A DNA stretch of 64,000 nucleotides, taken from assembly GCF_020172085.1 (NCBI RefSeq), contig NZ_JAIVAT010000006.1, positions 50,273-114,272 on the forward strand, read 5' to 3'. Each line of letters opens with the position of its first letter. Within the stretch, counting starts at the first letter, position 1. The notes below the pieces were generated by a model. It saw nothing but the letters and a program-made list of their open reading frames with translations. It was not told the origin of the DNA and searched no databases. Both the position numbers and the translations under genes were made by a program. Positions 26,179 through 36,800 of the stretch are shown here, in pieces. Source of the stretch: Rossellomorea aquimaris. GTDB taxonomy: Bacteria; Bacillota; Bacilli; Bacillales; Bacillaceae_B.

Positions 26179-26361
26179 CTATTCCTTATCCTGCTTTTTA
26201 TATTGAACGGGATCGGGCTGCTTTCTGTCTTCTTTCAGTTCTTCATTTGTTCTGAGCTTGTCCATTTGCTTCCCCAACTGCTTCATCTCTTCCATGTCAT
26301 GTGCCATGGAGCCATTCTCCGGTTCATAATCCTTATCCAATTCGTGTTTACTTTTACTCAT
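26179..26361 (-). CDS. 60-aa paralogous small protein, copy 2
   Basis: Very charged 60-residue protein with NGSMAHDMEEMKQLGKQMDKLR in its middle, split here as NGSMAHDMEE and LGKQMDKLR. Paralogue of the neighbouring 57-aa protein, so the pair arose by tandem duplication. RBS AGAGGTGAAGAGAT before the ATG. Function unknown. Confidence 0.78.
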   Translation of the reverse strand: MSKSKHELDKDYEPENGSMAHDMEEMKQLGKQMDKLRTNEELKEDRKQPDPVQYKKQDKE

Positions 26362-26708
26362 ATCTCTTCACCTCTTTGACTACTACTTTTCCCTTTCGCT
26401 GAAAAAATTAAACTATGATAAAAGCTCTTTTCACAAAGATTGTTGCTATTCATTCACAGAATAAGGTTTGCAATTGCTCTGTCATTTAGGGTGTGTCGGA
26501 GAGTGAAGGGACATCAGTTAAGAAAGAGAATTAGTACTATTAACTATAATTGGTTACTGCAACTGTAGGAAAAAGATATTGTGTAAGTAATCTTGTAATT
26601 CACGCTATTATAGTGAAACACTTTCGTTTCGAAAATTGATTTGAGCAGAAATCACCCGTTACTCGCTACATCCCAAAGTAACAATGTGTACAACAAAAGA
26701 TCCATGAC
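26362..26708. other. gene-free stretch between prkA and the small paralogues
   Basis: About 350 bp, AT-rich, with no ORF that has an RBS on either strand. It must contain the promoter of the 60-aa gene. No repeat or strong hairpin seen. Confidence 0.5.
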
Positions 26709-26742
26709 AAAAAAATCTGGAGGCATCCGCTGCCTCCAGATT
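26709..26742 (-). terminator. terminator of prkA
   Basis: AATCTGGAGGCA pairs with TGCCTCCAGATT; on the minus strand TTTTTTT follows. Confidence 0.85.
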
Positions 26743-26756
26743 TCATTTTGGTTTTA

Positions 26757-28652
<1,896 letters not shown>

Positions 28653-28833
28653 AAGGACCTCCCCCTGTCGCTTAATGAGAGACGATTAATATACTCTATG
28701 CGCTTGTTCACCCGAACATGTTAAGAAGATATATTAATTATAGACAAAGGGTCCATATCGGCTATAACAGGGGGAGCTAAAACATACTCTACCCTCAAAC
28801 TTTCACAAAACAGCAAAAAAAATCCAACTTTCG

Positions 28834-28862
28834 TTCACATCAAATTAAAAATAGGCTATACT
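28834..28862 (+). promoter_or_regulatory. promoter of the 29-aa peptide gene
   Basis: TTCACA, 17-base spacer, TATACT, 44 bp upstream of the ATG. Confidence 0.65.
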
Positions 28863-28905
28863 AAAGACAGACTGTGGAATAAGTAAACTGGGAGGTTTGT
28901 AAGAC

Positions 28906-28995
28906 ATGGGTACTGTAATCATCGTAGGTGTATCTCTAACGTTCTTAGTAGCGATTTTCACTGCTGGATATAATGATAAACCAGGTTCAAACTAA
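28906..28995 (+). CDS. 29-aa membrane peptide
   Basis: MGTVIIVGVSLTFLVAIFTA is a single hydrophobic helix, followed by a short polar tail (GYNDKPGSN). RBS GGGAGG ten bases before the ATG and a good promoter upstream. A structured repeat begins at its stop codon. Function unknown. Confidence 0.65.
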   Translation: MGTVIIVGVSLTFLVAIFTAGYNDKPGSN

Positions 28996-29114
28996 AGCGT
29001 AGGCGGCTCGTTCAGAGGCGACAAGCATAAGATAACCCAACCGGAAAGGCGCCCTTTGCCTTTTTGGTTGGGTTATCTTATGACCTCGAGCCTCTAGCCG
29101 CCGGAGCTGGATGA
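28994..29114. repeat. structured repeat, copy 5
   Basis: Same framework as 5097-5551 with new arms: GATAACCCAACC pairs perfectly with GGTTGGGTTATC, and AGAGG with CCTCT. It overlaps the stop of the 29-aa ORF. Confidence 0.85.
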
Positions 29115-29118
29115 TACT

Positions 29119-29149
29119 AAAGCGCAGGCGGCTCGTTCAGAGGCGACAA
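29119..29149. repeat. structured repeat, truncated copy 6
   Basis: The first 31 bp of the repeat (AAAGCGCAGGCGGCTCGTTC...) only, nearly identical to the start of copy 5. Confidence 0.75.
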
Positions 29150-29158
29150 CTAAAAGCG

Positions 29159-29196
29159 AAAAAGAACTGACCCCCAATGAGGTCAGTTCTTTTTTT
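29159..29196. terminator. terminator of nfrA
   Basis: AAAAAGAACTGACC pairs with GGTCAGTTCTTTTT; A- and T-tracts on both sides. Confidence 0.85.
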
Positions 29197-29209
29197 GGTT
29201 CAAATAAGC

Positions 29210-29959
29210 TTATCTTTTATTAAACCCTTTCTTCTCCACAAACTCCTTCATATACATCCGTTTTTTACCCGACAGCATCTTCGCCATCTGCTCAGTCCAC
29301 CGATCTGACCGTTTCCCTGCTGTACGTGCATGATAATAAGCAGAAATGGTTTCGTCATAGCGGTCGAGGCCCTCCTTCATGGATTTCTCATCGCTTTGGT
29401 AGGAATCTTCATGATAGATGGATTCCATCGGCAGCCTTGGCTTTACATCAGAATTTCCTTCAGGGAAACCGACTGCCAGCCCGAATAAAGGAATGACTCG
29501 ATCAGGAAGACCCAGCAATTCACTTACTGTTTCCAGATCATTTCGGATTCCACCGATATAACAAATGCCCATTCCCATGGATTCAGCGGCAATGGACGCA
29601 TTTTGAGCAGCCAGTGAAGCGTCTATCATGGCCACCATGAATTTTTCTGTGCTTTCTAATGAAGGAATGACATCTGCCTTTTCCCATTCACCTATCTTCT
29701 CGTGGCGGTACAAATCGGCGCAGAACACAAAGAAATGTCCATTTTCTTCTACATATGATTGTGGACCTGCGAGCTCTGCAAGCTTCTTCTTTTTAACAGG
29801 ATCCTTCACCCCGATGATGGTATATGCCTGAATATAACTGGACGTACTCGCAGCCTGGGCACTCGAGACAATGGTCCGGATTTGTTCCTCGGTTAATGGC
29901 TCATTCTTAAATTGACGAATGGATCGATGCTTAAGAATCGTTTCGATGGTTTCGTTCAT
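29210..29959 (-). CDS. nfrA: NADPH-dependent nitro/flavin reductase NfrA
   Basis: 249 aa. Nitroreductase fold of the NfrA/FRP class: HRSIRQFKNEPLTEEQI, AQAASTSSYIQAYTIIGV, ESMGMGICYIGGIRND, and PLFGLAVGFPEGNSDVKPRLP. It reduces FMN, nitro compounds and disulfides. RBS GGGAGAGAATACATA before the ATG. Single gene with its own terminator. Confidence 0.9.
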   Translation of the reverse strand: MNETIETILKHRSIRQFKNEPLTEEQIRTIVSSAQAASTSSYIQAYTIIGVKDPVKKKKLAELAGPQSYVEENGHFFVFCADLYRHEKIGEWEKADVIPSLESTEKFMVAMIDASLAAQNASIAAESMGMGICYIGGIRNDLETVSELLGLPDRVIPLFGLAVGFPEGNSDVKPRLPMESIYHEDSYQSDEKSMKEGLDRYDETISAYYHARTAGKRSDRWTEQMAKMLSGKKRMYMKEFVEKKGFNKR

Positions 29960-30012
29960 TATGTATTCTCTCCCTTCACATTCCTTCCCTTAGTATAAGC
30001 TAAATAAAAAAA

Positions 30013-30040
30013 GGAATGAAAATCATTTGATTTTCATTCC
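30013..30040. terminator. bidirectional terminator
   Basis: GGAATGAAAATCA pairs with TGATTTTCATTCC around TT; ends the trmL transcript. Confidence 0.8.
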
Positions 30041-30046
30041 ATCTTT

Positions 30047-30520
30047 TTATAATAGTCCCGGATAATTCCTTTGCCTCAATGCTTCGTATATGAGAATCGC
30101 CGCCGTGTTGGAAAGGTTCAATGAACGGACATTTTCATTCATCGGAATGCGGAGGGCACGGTCCAGATTGTTCTGGATGATCTCATCTGGAAGCCCGGAT
30201 GTTTCCCGTCCAAAAATAAAGAAATAATCTTTGTCTTCTACACTGTAATCAAAATTCGTGTGAGGGATCTTTCCGTATTTGGTTAAATAAAAGAATTCCC
30301 CGCCATCGTTTTTCTCGAAGAACTCTTCTAATGAATCATAGTAAACAATGTTTACAAACTGCCAATAATCAAGTCCTGCACGCTTTAACATTTTATCATC
30401 CGTCGAGAATCCCAGTGGACGGATCAGGTGCAGAGTCGTATCCGTTGCTGCACACGTTCTTGCAATATTCCCTGTATTAGCAGGGATTTCCGGTTGATAT
30501 AATACAACATGTACTCCCAT
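30047..30520 (-). CDS. trmL: tRNA (cytidine(34)-2'-O)-methyltransferase
   Basis: 157 aa, the minimal SPOUT methyltransferase. Motifs: YQPEIPANTGNIARTCAA at the start, FGRETSGLP in the middle, and IPMNENVRSLNLSNTAAI forming the knot. It 2'-O-methylates the wobble base of tRNA-Leu species. RBS GAGGTGACATTAC before the ATG. Same strand as the amidase and queG genes. Confidence 0.92.
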   Translation of the reverse strand: MGVHVVLYQPEIPANTGNIARTCAATDTTLHLIRPLGFSTDDKMLKRAGLDYWQFVNIVYYDSLEEFFEKNDGGEFFYLTKYGKIPHTNFDYSVEDKDYFFIFGRETSGLPDEIIQNNLDRALRIPMNENVRSLNLSNTAAILIYEALRQRNYPGLL

Positions 30521-30585
30521 GTAATGTCACCTCATTCATAAAACTCTAAGTGACATTATACCATTTCTTCCTCATAGAACAATAC

Positions 30586-31461
30586 TTAGCCGTCATCTAC
30601 TATCGTAAAAAACCGATATTTCATATTAGGCGTATAAGCTGTGGAGTCTTCATATTTCCAATATCTCATACGGCTATTGAAGGTATGGGCATTCACGAGG
30701 GGTTCCCCTGCTGCGTCCTTTCCAGTGACGATCGTTGTATGATCAAAACGTCCATCCCCTTCAAAGTCGTAGCAAATCACATCCCCGAGCTTCAAATCAT
30801 TGGGATCATCTACTAGAATGCCTCGAAGGCCAACCGTCGAATTCGGAATATACCACCTTAAGGAATTTGCGACAGTCCAACTATAGCTCCAGCTTTGATT
30901 TCGCATCCACCACCCTTTCCCTTTAGTCGGATACCCTCGCATAGGTGCATCGCCTGCATGAAGGCATTGTGAAATATAATTCGTACAATCATTCTCAAAC
31001 TTCTTGTATGCGGGATTGTAGCTGTTCCACCACCGTTCGGCATATTGAACGGCGCTGAGTCGATCATACCTGTACGACACTCTGTCCTCTTCTTGATGGG
31101 GGCCATCGTCTTCTCCCTCCACGCTCTCGTCCCTTTGGATCCGGATTTCTCCATCTTCATATATTTTATCTTTAAAAAAGACCGCACTCCGATTCTCTAC
31201 TTCCTCTTCCAGATAGAGCAATGCTCCCTGCTTAATAAGATATTTATAATGAACATCATATAAAATGCTTTGAACCCCATCTCTTTGATGTGTGATACGC
31301 TGAACTCTTCCTGTTGCATCCACCTTCACAATGTCTGCGTGTCGCTGCCTGCACGATTCTTTCTTCCTTCTCACTTTGTCACTCTGGTAATCTGACTGGC
31401 TGCGAGACGTGTATTCATCAATGACATGATGGACTTTTTCCATTAACAGCTTTCTGATCAT
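30586..31461 (-). CDS. amidase-domain protein (Amidase_6)
   Basis: 291 aa. N-terminal half (1-150) is variable and charged. The C-terminal half matches the putative amidase domain: NPAYKKFENDCTNYISQCLHAG (catalytic Cys), KGKGWWMRNQ, GDVICYDFEGDGRFDHTTIVTG with the catalytic Asp/His. NlpC/P60-like fold, probably wall-related, though no signal peptide is visible. Corresponds in position to B. subtilis YhbB. Confidence 0.82.
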   Translation of the reverse strand: MIRKLLMEKVHHVIDEYTSRSQSDYQSDKVRRKKESCRQRHADIVKVDATGRVQRITHQRDGVQSILYDVHYKYLIKQGALLYLEEEVENRSAVFFKDKIYEDGEIRIQRDESVEGEDDGPHQEEDRVSYRYDRLSAVQYAERWWNSYNPAYKKFENDCTNYISQCLHAGDAPMRGYPTKGKGWWMRNQSWSYSWTVANSLRWYIPNSTVGLRGILVDDPNDLKLGDVICYDFEGDGRFDHTTIVTGKDAAGEPLVNAHTFNSRMRYWKYEDSTAYTPNMKYRFFTIVDDG

Positions 31462-31510
31462 CGCCTTCCCTCCTCACTAATTGTTATGCTCCCGGTTCTA
31501 TATTCAAAAC

Positions 31511-31549
31511 AAAAAAGGATGAACTCCATTCATTAAGAGTTCATCCTTT
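31511..31549. terminator. terminator of queG
   Basis: AAAGGATGAACTC pairs with GAGTTCATCCTTT; A-tract on the left side gives a U-tract on the minus strand. Confidence 0.8.
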
Positions 31550-31553
31550 CTAA

Positions 31554-32687
31554 CTAGTGTGTGAGTAAATCAAGACCCTTTTGGATTTCAGCTATGACTT
31601 CTTCATCTGTTTCCACCGCTTCGCGTTTCAACAGAGCTTCTTCCGCTTTTTCCCCACCGATTTTACCGAGTGCCCAGGCGGATGTCCCCCTTATGACAGG
31701 ACGCACATCCTTTTCCATAACCTGAATAAGGTCATTTACAGCAGTTTCATCTTTAAAATGGGCAAGGGCAATGATAGCGTTTCGCTGTATGGGCTTCTTC
31801 CCTCTCCAGGATCCTGATACATGGCCGTACGTTTCTTTAAACTCACGATTACTGATCGTTAATAGCGGTTTTAATAGCGGCTTCCCGATATCCGGATCCG
31901 GCTCCATTTCTTCATGCAGATGAAAGTCTATCCCCTTATTTTCAGGGCATACGGTTTGACAGGTGTCACAACCATACAAGCGATTTCCCAGCTTCACCCG
32001 GTACTCATCAGCAAGGAAACCCTTTGTTTGAGACAAGAAAGCGATACATTTCTGAGAATCCAGCTGTCCGCCCTCAATCAGTGCCCCGGTCGGGCAGACA
32101 TCCACGCATTTATTACATGTCCCGCACTGGTCCTCCATCGGTGTGTCCGGGGCAAAAGGAAGATTGGTCACCATTTCCCCTAAATACACATACGACCCGA
32201 ATTCAGGCGTGATGATGGAACAGTTCTTGCCGCTCCATCCTATGCCCGCACGCTCTGCTACGGCCCGATCCACAAGCTCACCCGTATCCACCATGGATTT
32301 AAAGCGGGCCTCCGGTACTCTCGAGGCGATATACTCCTCAAGCTTCGACAGTCGATCCCTCAATACATGGTGATAATCCGTCCCCCATGAAGCCCGGCAG
32401 AAAATCCCTCTTCTCTCTCCCCGTTTACTTAGAGGAGCGTTCTTCATCTTGGAAGGATAGGCGAGTGCAATGGCGATGATCGATTTCGGCTTATCAAAGA
32501 TCAAGGAGGGGTCCACCCGCTTTTCAATATCCTTTTCCTCAAACCCTGATTGATACCCGAGCAATTCCTGGCGTAAAAGCCTATTCTTCATTTCCGAAAA
32601 CGCCCCTGCTGCCGTAAATCCAATCTTATCAATTCCAATTTCCTTACTGTACGCAATGATATCCTGCTTTAATAAATCAATGTCCAT
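31554..32687 (-). CDS. queG: epoxyqueuosine reductase
   Basis: 377 aa. Cobalamin-binding N-terminal domain, then two [4Fe-4S] motifs, CGTCNKCVDVCPTGA and CDTCQTVCPEN, and a C-terminal HEAT-like repeat (DVRPVIRGTSAWALGKIGG). QueG removes the epoxide oxygen in the last step of queuosine synthesis in tRNA. RBS GGAGGCAGGCGAA before the ATG. Confidence 0.93.
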   Translation of the reverse strand: MDIDLLKQDIIAYSKEIGIDKIGFTAAGAFSEMKNRLLRQELLGYQSGFEEKDIEKRVDPSLIFDKPKSIIAIALAYPSKMKNAPLSKRGERRGIFCRASWGTDYHHVLRDRLSKLEEYIASRVPEARFKSMVDTGELVDRAVAERAGIGWSGKNCSIITPEFGSYVYLGEMVTNLPFAPDTPMEDQCGTCNKCVDVCPTGALIEGGQLDSQKCIAFLSQTKGFLADEYRVKLGNRLYGCDTCQTVCPENKGIDFHLHEEMEPDPDIGKPLLKPLLTISNREFKETYGHVSGSWRGKKPIQRNAIIALAHFKDETAVNDLIQVMEKDVRPVIRGTSAWALGKIGGEKAEEALLKREAVETDEEVIAEIQKGLDLLTH

Positions 32688-32793
32688 TTCGCCTGCCTCC
32701 TTCCTGATTTTTCAAAGCTTCTAAATCCGTTCACATGAAATAGCAATGTGTATTATGATAAACTATTTTAAAACAAATGTGGAGGGCAAATAA

Positions 32794-33465
32794 GTGGAAA
32801 TCACAATTGATTCATCCATAACTAGTAAAATACCCGAATTTAAAGTGGGATTCATCCAATATCATCACATAGAAGTTGGTCCATCCCCTCAAATGCTGAA
32901 AGGAAGACTGCAGCTATTCCAAGAGTCCATCTTCTTTGATCTTCATGATAAAAACGTAACAGAAATTGAAGGCATTTCCGCTTGGAGGGATATTTTCAGA
33001 AAAACAGGCAAAGATCCGAATCGCTACCGCCATTCAGCCGAGGCACTTTTCCGCCGGGTTAAAAAACAAAACTACCTGACTACCATCAACTCCGCCATTG
33101 ATCTCAATAACTTCTTCTCCCTGCAATACGAAGTGCCCATCGGCATCTACGACAAAGAGCGACTATCGGGAGACCAGTTACGATTGAAAGTCGGTGAATC
33201 AGGCCAAACATACACGGGACTCAACGGACGGGAAAATTCATTGGAAAACCTCATCGTCGCCTGTGACGGGGACGGACCTTTCGGCAGTCCCTTCGTCGAC
33301 TCTGAACGTGCACCTGTCGGAGAGGAAACAAAGAATGCTGTCCAAATCATTTTTCTAAATCCATCCCTTTCAATAGAAGAAAGTGAGAAACTCACCAAAT
33401 CATTGATGGATATGTTTATCAGTATTCATGGTGGGGAAGGATCGTTTGAAGTTGTTGGTGGATAG
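32794..33465 (+). CDS. B3/B4 tRNA-binding-domain protein
   Basis: 223 aa. The core WRDIFRKTGKDPNRYRHSAEAL and INSAIDLNNFFSLQYEVPIGIYD match the B3/B4 domain of the phenylalanyl-tRNA synthetase beta chain, here as a stand-alone protein. Such proteins are thought to be editing or tRNA/amino-acid related; the substrate is unknown. GTG start with GGAGGG nine bases before. Divergent from queG. Confidence 0.82.
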   Translation: MEITIDSSITSKIPEFKVGFIQYHHIEVGPSPQMLKGRLQLFQESIFFDLHDKNVTEIEGISAWRDIFRKTGKDPNRYRHSAEALFRRVKKQNYLTTINSAIDLNNFFSLQYEVPIGIYDKERLSGDQLRLKVGESGQTYTGLNGRENSLENLIVACDGDGPFGSPFVDSERAPVGEETKNAVQIIFLNPSLSIEESEKLTKSLMDMFISIHGGEGSFEVVGG

Positions 33466-33470
33466 TGTAG

Positions 33471-33504
33471 AGCAGAACCTCTGATGACAGGGGTTCTGCT
33501 TTTT
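33471..33504 (+). terminator. terminator of the B3/B4 gene
   Basis: AGCAGAACC pairs with GGTTCTGCT, followed by TTTT. Confidence 0.8.
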
Positions 33505-33611
33505 GACTTCCCTTAACAAATTGCATAAGATTCTCCCTTTTCATACATAAAACCTACATTACCATCCGCAGACGGAGGTTCAATTGATCGACTTTTACCA
33601 GAGACGGAATG

Positions 33612-33674
33612 AATCCAGCCGAAAGGGTCCTTAATCCGGCGGTATTTGCAAATAATCCAGCGGAAAACGAAACT
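33612..33674. repeat. three-unit 21-bp array of AATCC(A/G)GC
   Basis: AATCCAGCCGAAA at 33612, AATCCGGCGGTAT at 33633 and AATCCAGCGGAAA at 33654, exactly 21 bp apart. Intergenic, between two convergent genes. Related core at 11185/11206. Confidence 0.65.
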
Positions 33675-33688
33675 CCCTCAATTAAAAA

Positions 33689-33713
33689 AGAGAGCCCCCA
33701 CAACGGGACCCTC
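33689..33713 (-). terminator. terminator of the catabolic cluster
   Basis: On the minus strand GAG and GTCCC pair imperfectly with GGGGC and CTC, followed by TCTTTTTTAAT. Confidence 0.55.
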
Positions 33714-33724
33714 ATCTTCAAACC

Positions 33725-34693
33725 CTATACCCACCACATATCCGATGGCTGCTCCTCAATCAAAATGGACTTCAAATTCTTCACCGCACGTTCAAAGCCT
33801 TCTTCAATCGACATGATCGGATCCTCATGCTCGATGCTTACCACATAATCGTATCCGAATGTGCGAAGGGCACTCATCATATCCGACCATTCTTGTAAGC
33901 TGTGTCCACATCCGACTGAACGGAAGGACCACGCCCTTGTCTGGATGCTGCCGTATGGCTGCATATCAGTCAGACCATACATGTTGACGTTGTCCTGGTC
34001 GATATACGTATCCTTTGCGTGAAAATGATGGATTGCATTTTCTTTTCCAAGAATCTTAATTGCGGCAACCGGATCGATTCCCTGCCACCACAGGTGACTT
34101 GGATCAAGATTTGCACCGATTGCGTCACACGTTTCTTCACGAAGTTTCAATAACGTATATGGTGTGTGGACAAGGAAACCTCCGTGCAGTTCGAGTCCGA
34201 TTTTCACGTTATTGGATTCTGCAATCTTTCCAATCTCTTTCCAATAAGGAATCAATTTTTCTTCCCATTGCCACTTAAGAATATCTCCATATTCATTCGG
34301 CCATGGGGATACCGGCCAGTTCGGGTGCTTAGCCCCTTCATGGTCCCCGGCTGTTCCTGAGAAACAGTTCACGACAGGTACATTCATCAACCCCGCCAGT
34401 TTGATCGTTTTCTGAAGCGCCGCATGTGATTCTTCTGCAAAGGCAGCATCAGGGGAGATCGGATTTCCGTGACAGCTGAAAGCACTGATTTCCAGACCTC
34501 TTGACGTCACTTTCTCTAAGTATTCATTTCTCTTTTCTTCGCTTTCCAAAAGGGCATCCAGGTCACAGTGAGCATTCCCCGGATATCCTCCTGTTCCGAT
34601 TTCCACAGCGTGAAGCCCCGCTTCTTTTACGTAATCGAGCATTTCTTCCAAATTCTTTTGTGAGAATAATACGGTAAATACACCAAGTTTCAT
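33725..34693 (-). CDS. sugar phosphate isomerase/epimerase (AP-endonuclease-2 TIM barrel)
   Basis: 322 aa. Xylose-isomerase-like TIM barrel: YVKEAGLHAVEIGTGGYPGN, HGNPISPD, IGLELHGGFLVHTPYTLL, GANLDPSHLWWQGIDP, HFHAKDTYID and VSIEHEDPIMS supply the His/Glu/Asp metal ligands. Members isomerise or epimerise sugars, inositols or dehydrated sugars. Last gene of the leftward cluster with two Gfo/Idh/MocA dehydrogenases, which suggests an oxidised sugar or inositol-like substrate. Confidence 0.82.
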   Translation of the reverse strand: MKLGVFTVLFSQKNLEEMLDYVKEAGLHAVEIGTGGYPGNAHCDLDALLESEEKRNEYLEKVTSRGLEISAFSCHGNPISPDAAFAEESHAALQKTIKLAGLMNVPVVNCFSGTAGDHEGAKHPNWPVSPWPNEYGDILKWQWEEKLIPYWKEIGKIAESNNVKIGLELHGGFLVHTPYTLLKLREETCDAIGANLDPSHLWWQGIDPVAAIKILGKENAIHHFHAKDTYIDQDNVNMYGLTDMQPYGSIQTRAWSFRSVGCGHSLQEWSDMMSALRTFGYDYVVSIEHEDPIMSIEEGFERAVKNLKSILIEEQPSDMWWV

Positions 34694-34705
34694 TTACTCT
34701 TCCTC

Positions 34706-35746
34706 CTATTTCAATGTGATGCTTTGTCCGGTTTCACTGCTTTTGTAAATGGCATCGATGATCTCGGATACCTGCATGGCTTCTTTTGGCTTTACAATCA
34801 GCTCCTCTAATCCAAGACAGCTGTTGATAAAGTTTTGGGCCTGAGGGAGACTTGGGTCATCCTCTCCCGGTACCCAATCTGCTTCACTATTCAGGAGCAT
34901 GCCGTGTTTCATCTGGTTCATTTGAAACGGGAATAAATCGATTCCACCTGTTTCCCCTGAAATGCTCATGCTTTCTTCATCGCTCATCACGTTTGCAGAC
35001 CAAGACGTTTCAAAGAGCATGGATGCGCCATTATCGAACTTAATATATGCGGTCACATGGTCATCCACTTCAAAACTCTCTTTATCAAAGTCTCCCCACT
35101 GATTCACTTGGTCTGGCATTCTACTAAGTTTGTTATACGTTGTACCCGTAACTTCGACAGGCTCAGGGTTTCCTAGAAGCCATAGGGAAAGATCGAGGAA
35201 GTGACAGCCATAGTCGATCAAGCTACCCCCACCTTGAAGTTCCTTGTTGGTGAATACTCCCCATCCGGGGACTTTACGACGGCGGATCGCCCTTGCCCTT
35301 GCGACGATGGGCTCACCGATTTCATTCTCCATGATGACACGCTTTGCAGCTCGTGAATCCTTCATAAAACGATAATGATACGCAATGGCAAGAACCTTGC
35401 CCGATTCCTCTGCCGCTTCAATCATCGTTTCGCATTCTTCAGGAGTCATCGCCATCGGCTTTTCACAAAATACATGAAGACCTGCACGGAGGGCCGCAAT
35501 CGTGATCTCTGCATGAAATTTATTCGGTGTGCAGATCGTCACGGCATCCACCAGTCCGAACATGTCCCGATAATCGCTGAACACATTCGGGATATTAAAT
35601 GTTTCTCCCACAGTTTGAGCTGTGAGAGGGTTGATGTCACTGATCGCTTCAATCGAAACAGAATCTGATAGTTTGATAAAAGTAGGGATGTGGCGCGTTT
35701 GGGCTATGCCTCCTACGCCGATCACTCCCATCCTGAGTTTGGTCAT
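34706..35746 (-). CDS. Gfo/Idh/MocA-family oxidoreductase
   Basis: 346 aa. Rossmann N terminus MGVIGVGGIAQTRHIP, CEKPMAMTPEECETMI (conserved EKP), AYHYRFM and the C-terminal sheet with GGSLIDYGCHFLDLSLWLLG. NAD(P)-dependent dehydrogenase of a sugar or polyol. Start at the ATG after GAGGTGAAGACAGCC; an upstream GTG overlaps the RBS. Follows the second dehydrogenase gene by 14 bp. Confidence 0.85.
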   Translation of the reverse strand: MTKLRMGVIGVGGIAQTRHIPTFIKLSDSVSIEAISDINPLTAQTVGETFNIPNVFSDYRDMFGLVDAVTICTPNKFHAEITIAALRAGLHVFCEKPMAMTPEECETMIEAAEESGKVLAIAYHYRFMKDSRAAKRVIMENEIGEPIVARARAIRRRKVPGWGVFTNKELQGGGSLIDYGCHFLDLSLWLLGNPEPVEVTGTTYNKLSRMPDQVNQWGDFDKESFEVDDHVTAYIKFDNGASMLFETSWSANVMSDEESMSISGETGGIDLFPFQMNQMKHGMLLNSEADWVPGEDDPSLPQAQNFINSCLGLEELIVKPKEAMQVSEIIDAIYKSSETGQSITLK

Positions 35747-35760
35747 GGCTGTCTTCACCT

Positions 35761-36786
35761 CTATAGCTTTACAATTCGTTTTGTTTCACTTGATTCCAGT
35801 GCTGATAAAACCACTTCCAGCGATTTCTTCCCTTCTTCCCCTGTTACAGGAGGCTCTGCGTCATGAAGGATACTTTCAACAAATTGATCGATCACCCGTG
35901 AACTCGTCTGTCCACCCTCGTCATTTGTTTGAATGCCGCCAAGCTCATACTTTACGATTTCTCCAGTTGCATATTGAACAATAAGGGAGTTTACCGGATC
36001 ATCTTCTAATCGGAGAATCGCTTTCTCTCCATAAATGATTGTCGAGTTATCTTCTTTTGACACATAGGACCAGCTTGCTGCGAGGGTTCCGATCGTTCCG
36101 TTTTCCGTTTTCAATACGCAGACAGCTGTATCATCTACATCAGCGTTTTCCTTTGCACTTGTCTCAACGAAGGCACCGACTTCTGCAAATTCTTCTCCTA
36201 AGATGTAACGAAGTAGATCGGTTTTGTGAACACCAAGGTCACCCATGGCCCCTATAAATGCCTCATCCTTTTTAAAGAACCAGCTATCCTTCCCATCAGC
36301 ACTCCAGCCTTCGGGTCCACCGTGTCCGAAGGCAGAACGGAAGCTGTAGATTTTACCCACTTCCCCGCTTTCGATAAGCTGCTTTGCTTTTTGGTGAGAA
36401 GGAACAAAGCGCTGATTGTGAGCGATCATCAGTTTCTTGCCGTTTTTATCAGCGGCATCGATCATGCTTTGAGCTTCTTCCCTTGATGTGGCCATCGGCT
36501 TTTCACATAATACATGCTTCCCTGCATTCAACGCATCGATGGAAATCGGTGCATGGAGGTAGTTTGGTGTACAGACACTCACAGCGTCGACTTCAGCATT
36601 AGCCAGCAATTCTTTATAATTGGTATACGCCTTCGCACCTACAACATCCGCGATTTTCCATGCACGCTCCTCGACGATGTCACAAACGGCTACCACTTCT
36701 ACGTTTTCATTGTTCGCATACTCAGGAAGATGACGGTGTTTTGCGATGCTTCCGCATCCGATTACTCCGATTTTTAATGTATTCAT
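35761..36786 (-). CDS. Gfo/Idh/MocA-family oxidoreductase, second copy
   Basis: 341 aa. IGVIGCGSIAKHRHLPEY, CEKPMATSREEAQSMI, AHNQRFVPSH and GAMGDLGVHKTDLLRYILG. Same family as its neighbour but clearly divergent, so the two probably act on different intermediates, as seen in paired oxidation/reduction schemes. RBS GGAGGAAAAAATC before the ATG. Confidence 0.85.
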   Translation of the reverse strand: MNTLKIGVIGCGSIAKHRHLPEYANNENVEVVAVCDIVEERAWKIADVVGAKAYTNYKELLANAEVDAVSVCTPNYLHAPISIDALNAGKHVLCEKPMATSREEAQSMIDAADKNGKKLMIAHNQRFVPSHQKAKQLIESGEVGKIYSFRSAFGHGGPEGWSADGKDSWFFKKDEAFIGAMGDLGVHKTDLLRYILGEEFAEVGAFVETSAKENADVDDTAVCVLKTENGTIGTLAASWSYVSKEDNSTIIYGEKAILRLEDDPVNSLIVQYATGEIVKYELGGIQTNDEGGQTSSRVIDQFVESILHDAEPPVTGEEGKKSLEVVLSALESSETKRIVKL

Positions 36787-36800
36787 GATTTTTTCCTCCT

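Noticed and set aside
33266..33280. GGGACGGACCTTT inside the B3/B4 gene, like the dispersed repeat
   Set aside because: It encodes a natural-looking DGDGPFG segment in frame and lacks the inverted partner, so chance is the better explanation.
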